From CAVURS01 sp963795385 (GTDB lineage: Bacteria; Actinomycetota; Actinomycetes; Actinomycetales; CAVURS01): DNA of 64,000 nucleotides. The position numbers and the translations under genes are program-made. This document shows, piece by piece, positions 29,262-37,480 of this stretch; position 1 is the first letter of the stretch, and the number at the start of each line of letters is the position of its first letter. The stretch is from assembly GCA_963795385.1 (NCBI GenBank), contig CAWCHK010000014.1, positions 62,001 to 126,000 on the forward strand. Direction: 5' to 3'. The notes below the pieces were generated by a model. That model was given only the letters and a program-made list of their open reading frames with translations. It was not told the DNA's origin and ran no database searches.

Positions 29262-30730
29262 GCACCTTCCTCGGCATCCCGACCGCCCGGCGCGACGTGG
29301 GCAGTCTCGAAGGCGCGCAACGGTTCCCGGACGCGGCCCGGGCCGCACTGGCCGACCCGCAGCTGCGGCACAACCTCGCCCACGCGACCGGCACGATCCG
29401 GGCCAAGCGGCTCGCCGTCGTCGGCGAGGTCGAGGACTGGGAGCAGCTGCGGGACGCCGGGTCGGCGATCAAGGCTGACGTGATGGCCCGCCTGCCCGAG
29501 CTGCTGGCGCAGCTCGAGGCGAACGTCGTGGCCCGCGGTGGGCAGGTGCACTGGGCCCGCGACGCGACCGAGGCCAACCGGATCGTGACCGACCTGGTCC
29601 GGGCCACGGGCGCCGACGAGGTGGTCAAGGTCAAGTCGATGGCCACCCAGGAGATCGGCCTCAACGAGGCGCTCGAGGAGTCCGGCATCACGGCCCACGA
29701 GACCGACCTGGCCGAGCTGATCGTGCAGCTGGGTCACGACCGGCCCAGCCACATCCTGGTGCCGGCGATCCACAAGAACCGCAGCGAGATCCGCGACATC
29801 TTCCTGGCCGAGATGAGCGGTGTCGACCCGGCTCTGACCGATGACCCGGCCACCCTGGCGGAGGCCGCGCGCACGCATCTGCGGCGGACCTTCCTGCGGG
29901 CCCGGGTGGCGATCTCCGGCGCCAACTTCGCGGTGGCCGACACGGGCACGCTCGTGGTCGTGGAGTCCGAGGGCAACGGCCGGATGTGCCTGACGCTGCC
30001 CGAGACGCTGATCACCGTCATGGGCATCGAGAAGCTCGTGCCGACCTGGCGCGACCTCGAGGTGTTCCTGCAGCTGCTGCCCCGCTCCTCGACCGGGGAG
30101 CGGATGAACCCCTACACCTCGACCTGGGCCGGCGTCACCCCCGGCGACGGGCCGCAGGAGTTCCACCTGGTCCTGCTCGACAACGGGCGCACCGCCGCGC
30201 TCGCGGACGAGATCGGCCGGGCGGCGCTGCACTGCATCCGCTGCTCGGCCTGCCTCAACGTCTGCCCCGTCTACGAGCGCACCGGCGGCCACGCGTACGG
30301 CGCGGTCTACCCCGGCCCGATCGGCGCCGTCCTCGCGCCACAGCTCACCGGGATCACCGGCGGCAAGGACCCGAACGACTCGCTGCCCTTCGCCTCGACG
30401 CTCTGCGGCGCCTGCTACGTCGCCTGCCCGGTCAAGATCGACATCCCCTCGCTCCTGGTCGAGCTGCGCACCCGGCACGTCGAGCAGGCCCGGGTCCACC
30501 GCCGTGCCCGGCCCGGCGCCGAGGCGGTCGCGATGGCCGCCGCGGCGTACGTCATGCGCCGTCCTGGCCGGTTCGCCCGCGCGGGCCGGCTGGCCCGGCT
30601 CGGCCGGTTCGCGCTGCGGCGCGGGCGGAGCCGACTCCCCCTGCCCGGCGGCCTCCGCGGCTGGGGCGACTCGCGCGACCTCCCGACCCCGCCGGCGCAG
30701 ACCTTCCGCGAGTGGTGGGCCGGGCGGTGA
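29258..30730 (+). CDS. lutB: LutB lactate-utilisation Fe-S protein
   Basis: 490 aa. GTG start with AAGGAG six bases upstream. The N-terminal LUD (DUF162) domain has MATQEIGLNEALEESGI and VAISGANFAVADTGTLVVVESEGNGRM. It is followed by a two-cluster ferredoxin module, CIRCSACLNVCPVYE and CGACYVACPVKID, and a basic C-terminal tail. Intact frame. Contributes to oxidation of L-lactate to pyruvate. Translationally coupled to lutC by a 4-bp overlap. Confidence 0.96.
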   Translation: MSTFLGIPTARRDVGSLEGAQRFPDAARAALADPQLRHNLAHATGTIRAKRLAVVGEVEDWEQLRDAGSAIKADVMARLPELLAQLEANVVARGGQVHWARDATEANRIVTDLVRATGADEVVKVKSMATQEIGLNEALEESGITAHETDLAELIVQLGHDRPSHILVPAIHKNRSEIRDIFLAEMSGVDPALTDDPATLAEAARTHLRRTFLRARVAISGANFAVADTGTLVVVESEGNGRMCLTLPETLITVMGIEKLVPTWRDLEVFLQLLPRSSTGERMNPYTSTWAGVTPGDGPQEFHLVLLDNGRTAALADEIGRAALHCIRCSACLNVCPVYERTGGHAYGAVYPGPIGAVLAPQLTGITGGKDPNDSLPFASTLCGACYVACPVKIDIPSLLVELRTRHVEQARVHRRARPGAEAVAMAAAAYVMRRPGRFARAGRLARLGRFALRRGRSRLPLPGGLRGWGDSRDLPTPPAQTFREWWAGR

Positions 30731-31380
30731 GCGCGCGCGACGAAGTCCTGGCCCGAGTCCGAAGGGCCATCTCTGACAACGGTTCTCCTCCGCCGCCGGT
30801 CGACCGGACCTACCGGACGGCGCCACCTGCACCAGCGCCGCCGGGGGCAGCACCGCCGGGCGAGCCGGACCCGGGCCGGCTGGAGCTCTTCGTCCAGCGG
30901 GTCGAGGACTACCGGGCGACCGTCACGCGCTGCGGCGGCGACGACACGTCGATCGGTACCGCCGTCCGCGCCGCGCTGTTCTCCCACGACGTGCGGTCGG
31001 TGGTCACGCCCGACGGCCTGCCGGCCTGGGTCGATCACGACGGCCGGGTGAGCGACCACCCGGGGCTGACGGCCACCGAGCTGGACGGCATCGACGCCGT
31101 CGTCACCGGGTGCGCCGTGGCCATCGCCGAGACCGGGACGATCGTGCTCGACGGCGCGCCTGTCTCCGGGCGGCGGATGATCAGCCTGGTCCCCGACCTG
31201 CACGTCTGCGTCGTCCGGACCGAGCAGGTCGCCGGCGGCGTGCCCGAGGCCCTGGCCCGGCTCGACCCGATCCGGCCGCTCACCTTCGTCAGCGGGCCCA
31301 GCGCCACCAGCGACATCGAGCTGAGCCGGGTCGAGGGCGTGCACGGCCCGCGGACCCTGCACGTCGTCCTCGCCGGCTGA
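30727..31380 (+). CDS. lutC: LutC lactate-utilisation protein (LUD domain)
   Basis: 217 aa. DUF162/LUD fold with GCAVAIAETGTIVLDGAP and RRMISLVPDLHVCVVRTEQVAGGVPEAL, ending in GPSATSDIELSRVEGVHGPRTLHVVLAG, the conserved C-terminal signature. Third subunit of the LutABC lactate oxidation complex. Last gene of the lacI-lutABC transcript; about 140 bp without a gene follow. Confidence 0.95.
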   Translation: MSARDEVLARVRRAISDNGSPPPPVDRTYRTAPPAPAPPGAAPPGEPDPGRLELFVQRVEDYRATVTRCGGDDTSIGTAVRAALFSHDVRSVVTPDGLPAWVDHDGRVSDHPGLTATELDGIDAVVTGCAVAIAETGTIVLDGAPVSGRRMISLVPDLHVCVVRTEQVAGGVPEALARLDPIRPLTFVSGPSATSDIELSRVEGVHGPRTLHVVLAG

Positions 31381-31519
31381 CCCCGCGCCACCCGCGCCAC
31401 CTCACACGCCGCCCGCGCGACCCCGTCCGACCCACGCCGGTATCAGCGGGACGCCCGCGCGCTCCTCCCAGCACGGCGACGTACATCAGCGTGCGTCGAC
31501 GGCCGGAAGGGACCAGATC

Positions 31520-33451
31520 ATGCCCGCCACGTCGAACACCTCCGACAGCTCGATGACCGCCGACCAGCGCCGCGGCACCTGCGCCATCGCGCCCAGCCCG
31601 GAGCTGCGGGAGCGGTGGGCCAAGGAGGTCGCCTCGGCCCGCAAGCGGGCCAAGGCCGACGACGCGGCCTCTCTCGGTCTCACCCGCGAGCCGCGCCGCC
31701 TCGGCTACAACGACGGCGTGATCAAGCCGCCGGACGTCTTCCCTGCCGGCACGCCGCTCGCGGCGATCCGGGATGCGGCCGCCGACCGCGCCCCGCTGCG
31801 CGGCACGGTGCGGGTCGCCGTCGTGCTGGTCGACTTCTCGGACCACGCGATGACCGCCACGGCCGCGCACTTCAACGACCTCTTCTTCTCCACCGGCGTG
31901 ATCGCGACCGGCAGCGTGAAGGAGTACTACGAGGAGGTCACCAACGGCCTGATCACCTTGGCCGGGACCGTCGTCGGCACCTACCGGATGCCCAAGACCC
32001 TCGCCTACTACGCCAACAACGGCTCCGGCATCGGCCTGAACGGCACGGCCTTCCGCTCGCCGGAGATGGCCCACGACGCGGCCGTCGCGGCGAACCCCGC
32101 GGTCGACTTCGCGCCGTACGACAACGACGGCAACGGCTACGTCGACGCGTTCATCGTCGTGCACGCCGGAGCGGGCGCCGAGGCCACCGGTAGCAAGGGC
32201 GACATCTGGTCGCACAAGTCCACCCTCGCGAGCGCGTACGCCGCCGACGGGACCCAGATCTACGGCTACCTGACCATCCCCGAGGACGCCAGGATCGGTG
32301 TCGCCGCGCACGAGCTCGGCCACCTGCTCTTCGGCTTCCCGGACCTGTACGACACGGACTACTCCTCCGAGGGCATCGGCGACTGGTGCCTGATGTCGGG
32401 CGGCAGCTGGAACGGCGGCGGCGACACCCCGTCGCACCCGAGCGCCTGGTGCAAGGCCAACCAGGGCTGGGCCGCCGTCGACGCGGTCACGGCCAACGGC
32501 CCGCTCACCGTCTCGGCGGTCGAGAGCGGCCACACCGTGCACCGGCTCTGGAAGGACGGCGCCGGCGGCTCGGAGTACTTCCTGCTGGAGAACCGCCAGC
32601 CGATCGGCTACGACAGCGCCCTGCCCGGCAGCGGCCTGCTGCTCTGGCACGTGGACGAGAACCAGCCGGGCAACACCGACGAGAACCACTTCAAGGTCGG
32701 GCTCGTGCAGGCCGACGGCAAGCGGGACCTGGAGCTCAACGTCAACCGCGGTGACGGCGGCGACCCGTTCCCCGGCACGGCCGGCGTCAGCGCGGTGACC
32801 GGCAGCACCACGCCCAACACCAAGTCCTACGCCGGTGCCGACACGTCGGTCTCGGTGACCGGGGTCCCGGCCAGCAGCCCGTCGATGACGGTCACGGTCA
32901 CCGTGACCAGCAAGTCGGCGCTCAAGGACCACAAGGACGCACGCAAGGAGCACAAGGAGGTCGCGAAGGACCTCAAGGACTCGCTCAAGGACCACAAGGA
33001 ATGGCTCAAGGACTTCAAGGACGCGAACGAGAAGCCGCCGTACAAGGAGGGTTTGAAGGAGGGTTTGAAGGAGGGTTTGAAGGAGGGTTTGAAGGAGGGT
33101 TTGAAGGAGAGCTTCAAGGAGATCTTCGAGGGCTGGCCGGGCGGCTTCGGCGGCGGCGACCCGGGCGGGTCCGGCAGCGGCCAGCAGCAGCCGGCGGCCG
33201 GCGGCGGCGACCTGGAGGCGCGGGTCAGCGCCCTCGAGCACGCGGTGTACGGCGTCGAGAAGAGCCACGTCGCGGGCCTGGCGCCGTTCATCGACGCCTC
33301 CCTGCGACCGGACCTGGTCGGAGCGCCCGGCACCGCGACCGGCACCGCGACCGGCACCGCGACCGGACCTCAGGCCGACCCGCAGCTGGTCGAGCGGATG
33401 GCGGCCGGCGACCCCGGCGCCAAGGCGGCCTACGACAACCGCGGGCACTGA
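31520..33451 (+). CDS. M6-type zinc metalloprotease with Lys/Glu/Asp-repeat C-terminal tail
   Basis: 643 aa. The peptidase domain has HELGH at about residues 264-268, followed by FGFPDLYD and MSGGSWNG, as in M6/immune-inhibitor-A enzymes. SGLLLWHVDENQP is the usual C-terminal end of the catalytic fold. After about residue 465 comes an unusual charged tail: KDHKDARKEHKEVAKDLKD, then five exact KEGL units (residues 509-528), a GGFGGGDPGG linker, and a helical segment with three GTAT repeats. There is no recognisable signal peptide, odd for an M6 enzyme. It is five bases upstream of the pre-ATP-grasp protein. The tail could be a substrate for the ligase. That is inference. Confidence 0.85.
   Translation: MPATSNTSDSSMTADQRRGTCAIAPSPELRERWAKEVASARKRAKADDAASLGLTREPRRLGYNDGVIKPPDVFPAGTPLAAIRDAAADRAPLRGTVRVAVVLVDFSDHAMTATAAHFNDLFFSTGVIATGSVKEYYEEVTNGLITLAGTVVGTYRMPKTLAYYANNGSGIGLNGTAFRSPEMAHDAAVAANPAVDFAPYDNDGNGYVDAFIVVHAGAGAEATGSKGDIWSHKSTLASAYAADGTQIYGYLTIPEDARIGVAAHELGHLLFGFPDLYDTDYSSEGIGDWCLMSGGSWNGGGDTPSHPSAWCKANQGWAAVDAVTANGPLTVSAVESGHTVHRLWKDGAGGSEYFLLENRQPIGYDSALPGSGLLLWHVDENQPGNTDENHFKVGLVQADGKRDLELNVNRGDGGDPFPGTAGVSAVTGSTTPNTKSYAGADTSVSVTGVPASSPSMTVTVTVTSKSALKDHKDARKEHKEVAKDLKDSLKDHKEWLKDFKDANEKPPYKEGLKEGLKEGLKEGLKEGLKESFKEIFEGWPGGFGGGDPGGSGSGQQQPAAGGGDLEARVSALEHAVYGVEKSHVAGLAPFIDASLRPDLVGAPGTATGTATGTATGPQADPQLVERMAAGDPGAKAAYDNRGH
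33044..33103. repeat. 12-bp tandem repeat, five perfect copies (KEGL codons)
   Basis: aaggagggtttg repeated exactly five times, with a degenerate sixth unit (aaggagagcttc) following. Identity at every codon position implies recent expansion or active homogenisation. The codons (aag, gag, ggt, ttg) are atypically AT-rich for this genome. Confidence 0.95.
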
Positions 33452-33455
33452 GCCC

Positions 33456-34220
33456 GTGACCCTCCCGCTCGTCCTCGTCGTGGCCGACGCCTACGACGCC
33501 GGTGCCCGGGCGGTCGCCCGCGCGGCGACCCGCCCGCTGGGTCCCGTCGTCTGGGTCGGCGGCGACGACCTGGCCGCCGCCCGCTGGAGCCACACGATCG
33601 GCGCGGACGGGCGGACGGCCACCCGGCTGCGGCTCGGTGGCTCGACCTCGCCCGCCCTGACCGACGACGACGTCGCACTGGTGTGGTTCCGCTCCGAGCT
33701 GTGGCAGGTGCCGGGCGCCCTGCGCGGTGCCGACCCGGCCGATGTCGGCTACGCCCGGTCCGAGCTGCTGGCCCTGATGGTCAGCTGGCTCTCCTCGCTG
33801 GGGTCCCGCGTGGTCAACGCGGTCGACGGGACCGGCCTGGTCGGCCCGTCGTGGTCGCAGCCGCGCTGGCGGCAGGCCGCCGCCGAGGCCGGGCTGCCGG
33901 TGGCCGGTCAGGTCAGCGCCACCGCGGCCCGGCTCGTGCCCGGCTGGACCGGCAGCGCCTGGGACGCCCAGCGGCCACCCGGGGCGCCCCACCCACGACC
34001 GGTGAGCACCCTGCTGCTCACCGGTTCCCGCGTCACCGGCCCGCTGGCCAAGGAGCACGCCGCGGCCGGCCGGCGGCTGGCCGCGGCCAGCGGTTGCCGG
34101 GTCCTGCAGCTCGGCTTCGACCGGGCCGGCGCGGTCTGCTCGGTCACGCCGAACCCGCCGCTCACCACCGAGGCCGAGGTCGCGAGCGCCGCCGCCCTGC
34201 TGCTGGAGCTGGCGGCGTGA
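33456..34220 (+). CDS. pre-ATP-grasp-like protein lacking the ATP-grasp domain
   Basis: 254 aa, GTG start. It reads VLVVADAYDAGARAVARAAT, then DDDVALVWFRSELWQVPG, a Glu-bearing helix ARSELLALMVSWLSSLGSRVVNAVDG, and WRQAAAEAGLPVAG. This order matches the N-terminal pre-ATP-grasp domain of RimK/MvdD/TgmB-like ligases. The Lys and Mg-binding Glu/Asn motifs of the catalytic half are absent. The remaining 90 residues form a separate alpha/beta segment (STLLLTGSRVTGPLA..LQLGFDRAGAVCSVTPNPPL). It overlaps the complete ligase gene by 4 bp, so it may be a regulatory or substrate-recognition partner. The family assignment is by pattern only. Confidence 0.65.
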   Translation: MTLPLVLVVADAYDAGARAVARAATRPLGPVVWVGGDDLAAARWSHTIGADGRTATRLRLGGSTSPALTDDDVALVWFRSELWQVPGALRGADPADVGYARSELLALMVSWLSSLGSRVVNAVDGTGLVGPSWSQPRWRQAAAEAGLPVAGQVSATAARLVPGWTGSAWDAQRPPGAPHPRPVSTLLLTGSRVTGPLAKEHAAAGRRLAAASGCRVLQLGFDRAGAVCSVTPNPPLTTEAEVASAAALLLELAA

Positions 34221-35152
34221 TCCTCTTCTTCGGCTACGGCGACGACCCGGCGCTGACCCTGGCCGTCCAGGCCGCGGTCGACCTCGGGGTCGAGCACGCG
34301 ATGGTGGACCAGAGGTCGCCGGCCGGGACCGACCTGCTGCTGGTCCAGTCCGGCGACGGCATCGGCGGCGGGCTCGAGCTCGGCGGCGGCCGGCTGCCGC
34401 TCAGCGACGTCGACGCGGCGTACGCGCGCCCGCTCAGCCCGCTGCCGGATCGGGACCAGCGAGCGGGCGAGCGGGGGCGCGCGCTCGCCGACCTGATGGT
34501 CACCTGGCTCGACCTCACCGACGCGCTGGTCGTCAACCGTCCGTCCGACATGGCCTCCAACGCCAGCAAGCCGTTCCAGGCCCAGCTGCTCGCGGCGGCC
34601 GGCTTCGACGTGCCCGAGACGCTGGTGAGCAGCGACCCGGACGAGGTCCGGGCGTTCGCGGCCCGCTGCGACGGCGTGATCTTCAAGTCCACCAGCGGGA
34701 TCCGCTCGATCGTCAAGCGGCTGGACGACGGCTACCTCCGCCGGGTCGAGCGGGTGCGCACGCTGCCGACGCAGTTCCAGGCCCTGGTGCGCGGCGTCGA
34801 CATCCGGGTGCACGTCGTCGGGCCGGACGTCTTCGCCACGTCGGTCGTCACCGAGGCCACCGACTACCGGTACGCCGGTCGCGACGGCCACGAGGCCCGG
34901 CTCGAGGCCACGACGGTGCCGGACGACGTCGCGCAGCGCTGCGTCGAGGTCGCGGCGTCAATGCGGCTCCCCCTCGCGGGCATCGACCTGCGGCTGACGC
35001 CGGAGGGGCGCTACGTCTGCTTCGAGGTCAATCCGATGCCGGGCTACAGCTACTTCGAGGGACACACGGGACAGCCGATCAGCCGGGCCCTGGTGCGCCA
35101 CCTGGCCGGCAAGTCCGGCAGTGACGACCCCACGACCGGCCGGGCGGGGTGA
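34217..35152 (+). CDS. ATP-grasp ligase (RimK / graspetide-synthetase-like)
   Basis: 311 aa. Pre-ATP-grasp half (ILFFGYGDDPALTLAVQAA, DVDAAYARPLSPLP, VVNRPSDMASNASKPFQAQLLAAAGFDVP), then the catalytic core. The nucleotide Lys is in VIFKSTSGIRSIVK (about residues 154-167), followed by QALVRGVDIRVHVVG near 195, GIDLRL near 255 and the Mg-binding EVNPMPGYSYFE near 270. The fold and motifs are those of enzymes that form amide or ester bonds on peptide carboxylates. The immediate context is a metalloprotease with a Lys/Glu/Asp-rich repeat tail and a partner pre-ATP-grasp protein. A peptide-modifying role is plausible; glutathione- or lysine-type biosynthesis is less supported. Confidence 0.85.
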   Translation: MILFFGYGDDPALTLAVQAAVDLGVEHAMVDQRSPAGTDLLLVQSGDGIGGGLELGGGRLPLSDVDAAYARPLSPLPDRDQRAGERGRALADLMVTWLDLTDALVVNRPSDMASNASKPFQAQLLAAAGFDVPETLVSSDPDEVRAFAARCDGVIFKSTSGIRSIVKRLDDGYLRRVERVRTLPTQFQALVRGVDIRVHVVGPDVFATSVVTEATDYRYAGRDGHEARLEATTVPDDVAQRCVEVAASMRLPLAGIDLRLTPEGRYVCFEVNPMPGYSYFEGHTGQPISRALVRHLAGKSGSDDPTTGRAG

Positions 35153-35162
35153 GAATCAGCAG

Positions 35163-35489
35163 ATGGTCAGTCCGATGGAGAACCGCAGCCGCCTGGTCGG
35201 CGTCGTCTCGGCGCGCTCGCCCCACCCCAGCGTCGAGCGCTGGGACGTCGTGACGGTGCACGTGACGGGGGTCGAGGGCGTGCCGGGATTCGCCAACCTG
35301 CTGGGCGAGCGCGTCGGCGACGACGTCGAGGTCGCCCTCGACCGCACCGACCTCCCGGCCGGCGACCTGGACGGTTCGCAGTTCGACGGCCAGGTCACGC
35401 TCGCCGGCCCGGGAGTGGTCCGCGTCGTCCCCACCGCCGCGGGTGCGCCGCCGGTGACCGTCTCGGCGGTCAGGCCGAGCGGCGAGTAG
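35163..35489 (+). CDS. small hypothetical protein
   Basis: 108 aa from the ATG at 35163, ten bases after the ATP-grasp stop. MENRSRLVGVVSARSPHPSVERWDVVTVHVTGVEGVPGFANLLGERVGDDVEV suggests a compact beta-rich soluble domain with no signal peptide or membrane helix. Family not recognised. Its end overlaps the 3' end of the convergent Ku gene by 20 bp. It may be the last gene of the protease/ATP-grasp operon, with only position as support. Confidence 0.6.
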   Translation: MVSPMENRSRLVGVVSARSPHPSVERWDVVTVHVTGVEGVPGFANLLGERVGDDVEVALDRTDLPAGDLDGSQFDGQVTLAGPGVVRVVPTAAGAPPVTVSAVRPSGE

Positions 35490-36447
35490 CTTTCTTCGCC
35501 GTGGCCGTCTTGCTGGTGGCGCTCTTCTTGGCCGGTGCCTTCTTGACCGTGGTCTTGCTCGCGGCCTTCTTGGTGGCGGCCTTCTTCGGTGTCGCGCTCT
35601 TGCTCGACGTCTTCGCCGCTGCGGTGCCCTTCCTGGCCGGTGCCTTCGCGGCCGGCTCCTCGCCGCGCGACTCGCGGGCCCGCTCGACGCTGCGCTGAAG
35701 GGCCGAGAGCAGGTCGACGACCTCGCCTCCGCCGACGTCCTCCTTCGGCTGCGGGACCGGTGCGGTGGCACCGCCGGAGAGCTTGGCGTCGACCAGCCGC
35801 TCCATCTCCTCGCGGTACTCGTCGTTGAACTCGTCCGGGTCGTAGTCGCCGGAGAGGCTGTCGACGAGGGACGCGGCCATCGCCAGCTCCTGCGGGCGGG
35901 CCGTCTCGTCGCCGTCCAGGGTGCCGAAGTCGGGCTGGCGGATCTCGTCGGGCCACAGCAGGGTCTGCAGGACGATGACGTCGTCGCGGACGCGCAGCAC
36001 GGCCATCGTGGACCGTTGCCGGATGGAAATCGTCACGAGGGCCATCCGGTCGGCCTCGCGCAAGGCCTCGCGCAGGAGGGCGTACGGCTTGGCTCCGGTC
36101 TTCTCCGGCTCGAGGTAGTAGCTCTTCTCCATCCACATCGGGTCGATCTGCTCCGACGGCACGAACTTCTCGACGGCGATCTCGCGGCTGCTCGCGACCG
36201 GCAGCTCGGCCAGGTCCTCGTCGGTGAGGATGACGAGCTGCCCGTCCTCGGACTCGTAGCCCTTCGCGATGTCGTCGTACGGCACCTGCTCGCCGCACAC
36301 GTCGCACACTCGCTTGTAGCGGATCCGGCCACCGTCGGTGCGGTGCACCTGGTGGAAGGAGATGTCGTGGCTGGTCGTCGCCGTGTACATCTTCACGGGC
36401 ACGTTGACCAGCCCGAAGGACACCGCGCCCTTCCACATCGCACGCAT
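35470..36447 (-). CDS. ku: Ku DNA end-binding protein with basic tail
   Basis: 325 aa, starting MRAMWKGAVSFGLVNVPVKMYTA. The core motifs are ISFHQVHRTDGGRIRYKRVCDVCGEQVPYDDIAKGYE, VEKFVPSEQIDPMWMEKSYYLEP and MERLVDAKLSGG. After about residue 265 the protein ends in a histone-H1-like Lys/Ala tail (repeated KKAATKKAASK-type units), seen in several actinobacterial Ku proteins. It binds double-strand ends and recruits LigD-type enzymes, which lie divergently 55 bp away. Confidence 0.96.
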   Translation of the reverse strand: MRAMWKGAVSFGLVNVPVKMYTATTSHDISFHQVHRTDGGRIRYKRVCDVCGEQVPYDDIAKGYESEDGQLVILTDEDLAELPVASSREIAVEKFVPSEQIDPMWMEKSYYLEPEKTGAKPYALLREALREADRMALVTISIRQRSTMAVLRVRDDVIVLQTLLWPDEIRQPDFGTLDGDETARPQELAMAASLVDSLSGDYDPDEFNDEYREEMERLVDAKLSGGATAPVPQPKEDVGGGEVVDLLSALQRSVERARESRGEEPAAKAPARKGTAAAKTSSKSATPKKAATKKAASKTTVKKAPAKKSATSKTATAKKATRRSA

Positions 36448-36502
36448 GCTCAGCCTCCCTGTGAGCTGGGGGAAGTTCAGCTCACCACGGCAGGATGTAC
36501 CC

Positions 36503-37465
36503 ATGCGCCCCATGCTCGCCAGCGCGACACCCGAGGCGGGGGCGGCCGGCCAGGTCCCGGCGGGGCCGGAGTGGCTGCACGAGGTGAAGTGGGACGGCAT
36601 GCGGATCCTCCTCGATGTCCATGAGGGCGAGGTCCGGATCACCGCCCGGAGCGAGTCCAACGTGACCGTGGCCTTTCCCGAGCTGCAGGCCCTCGCCGAC
36701 GTGCTCCCGGACGCCCTGATCGACGGGGAGGTCGTCGCGATGGAGGAGGGCCGGCCGTCGTTCTCCGCGCTGGCCGAGCGGATGCACGTGCAGGACCGGC
36801 GGCGGGCCGAGCGGCTCGCCGTCTCGCGGCCGGTCGTCCTGATGGTCTTCGACGTGCTCCGGCTGTACGGCGTCTCGCTGCTCGACCGCCCGCTCGAGGA
36901 GCGCCGGGCCACGCTGGAGCGGCTCGACCTGCACGGGCCCAGCTGGCAGGTGCCGCCGGCGTACGACGACGGGGCATCCCTGCTGGCCGCGACCCGGGAG
37001 CAGGGGCTGGAGGGCGTGGTGAGCAAGCGGCGCAGCTCGACCTATCAGCCCGGCCGCCGCAGCAAGGACTGGGTCAAGCTCCCGAACCGGCGGGTGCAGT
37101 CCTGCCTCGTCGGCGGCTGGCGGCCGGAGACGGGCACCGAGCGGCGGATCGGCGCCCTGCTGCTCGGCGTGCCGCGCGGGCCGGGTGACGAGCGCGGGCT
37201 GCTCGACTTCGCGGGGCGGGTGGGCAGTGGCATCAGCGGCAAGGTCGCGGCCCGCCTGGCCGAGCTGCTGGTCCCGCTGCACCGCGACGACTCGCCGTTC
37301 GCCGAGGACCTGCCCAGACTGGACGCCCAGGGCAGCCGGTGGACCGACCCGCGGGTCGTCGTGGACGTGCGCTACCTGCAGCGGACCGGCGACGGCCGGC
37401 TGCGGCAGCCGACGTTCCGCGGGCTGCGGAGCGACCTGGGCCCGGCCGACGTCCGGTGGGAGTGA
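36503..37465 (+). CDS. ATP-dependent DNA ligase (LigD ligase-domain type)
   Basis: 320 aa. Adenylation motif EVKWDGMR with Lys29, then DGEVVAMEEGRPSF, MVFDVLRLYG, LEGVVSKRRSSTYQPGRRSKDWVKL (motifs IV-V) and an OB-fold (SCLVGGWRPETG..LLLGVPRG). Stand-alone ligase domain with no polymerase or nuclease part. It forms an NHEJ pair with the following polymerase gene, 15 bp downstream, and with the divergent ku. The short intergenic space suggests shared control. Confidence 0.94.
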   Translation: MRPMLASATPEAGAAGQVPAGPEWLHEVKWDGMRILLDVHEGEVRITARSESNVTVAFPELQALADVLPDALIDGEVVAMEEGRPSFSALAERMHVQDRRRAERLAVSRPVVLMVFDVLRLYGVSLLDRPLEERRATLERLDLHGPSWQVPPAYDDGASLLAATREQGLEGVVSKRRSSTYQPGRRSKDWVKLPNRRVQSCLVGGWRPETGTERRIGALLLGVPRGPGDERGLLDFAGRVGSGISGKVAARLAELLVPLHRDDSPFAEDLPRLDAQGSRWTDPRVVVDVRYLQRTGDGRLRQPTFRGLRSDLGPADVRWE

Positions 37466-37480
37466 GCTGAGGATGCGCCG

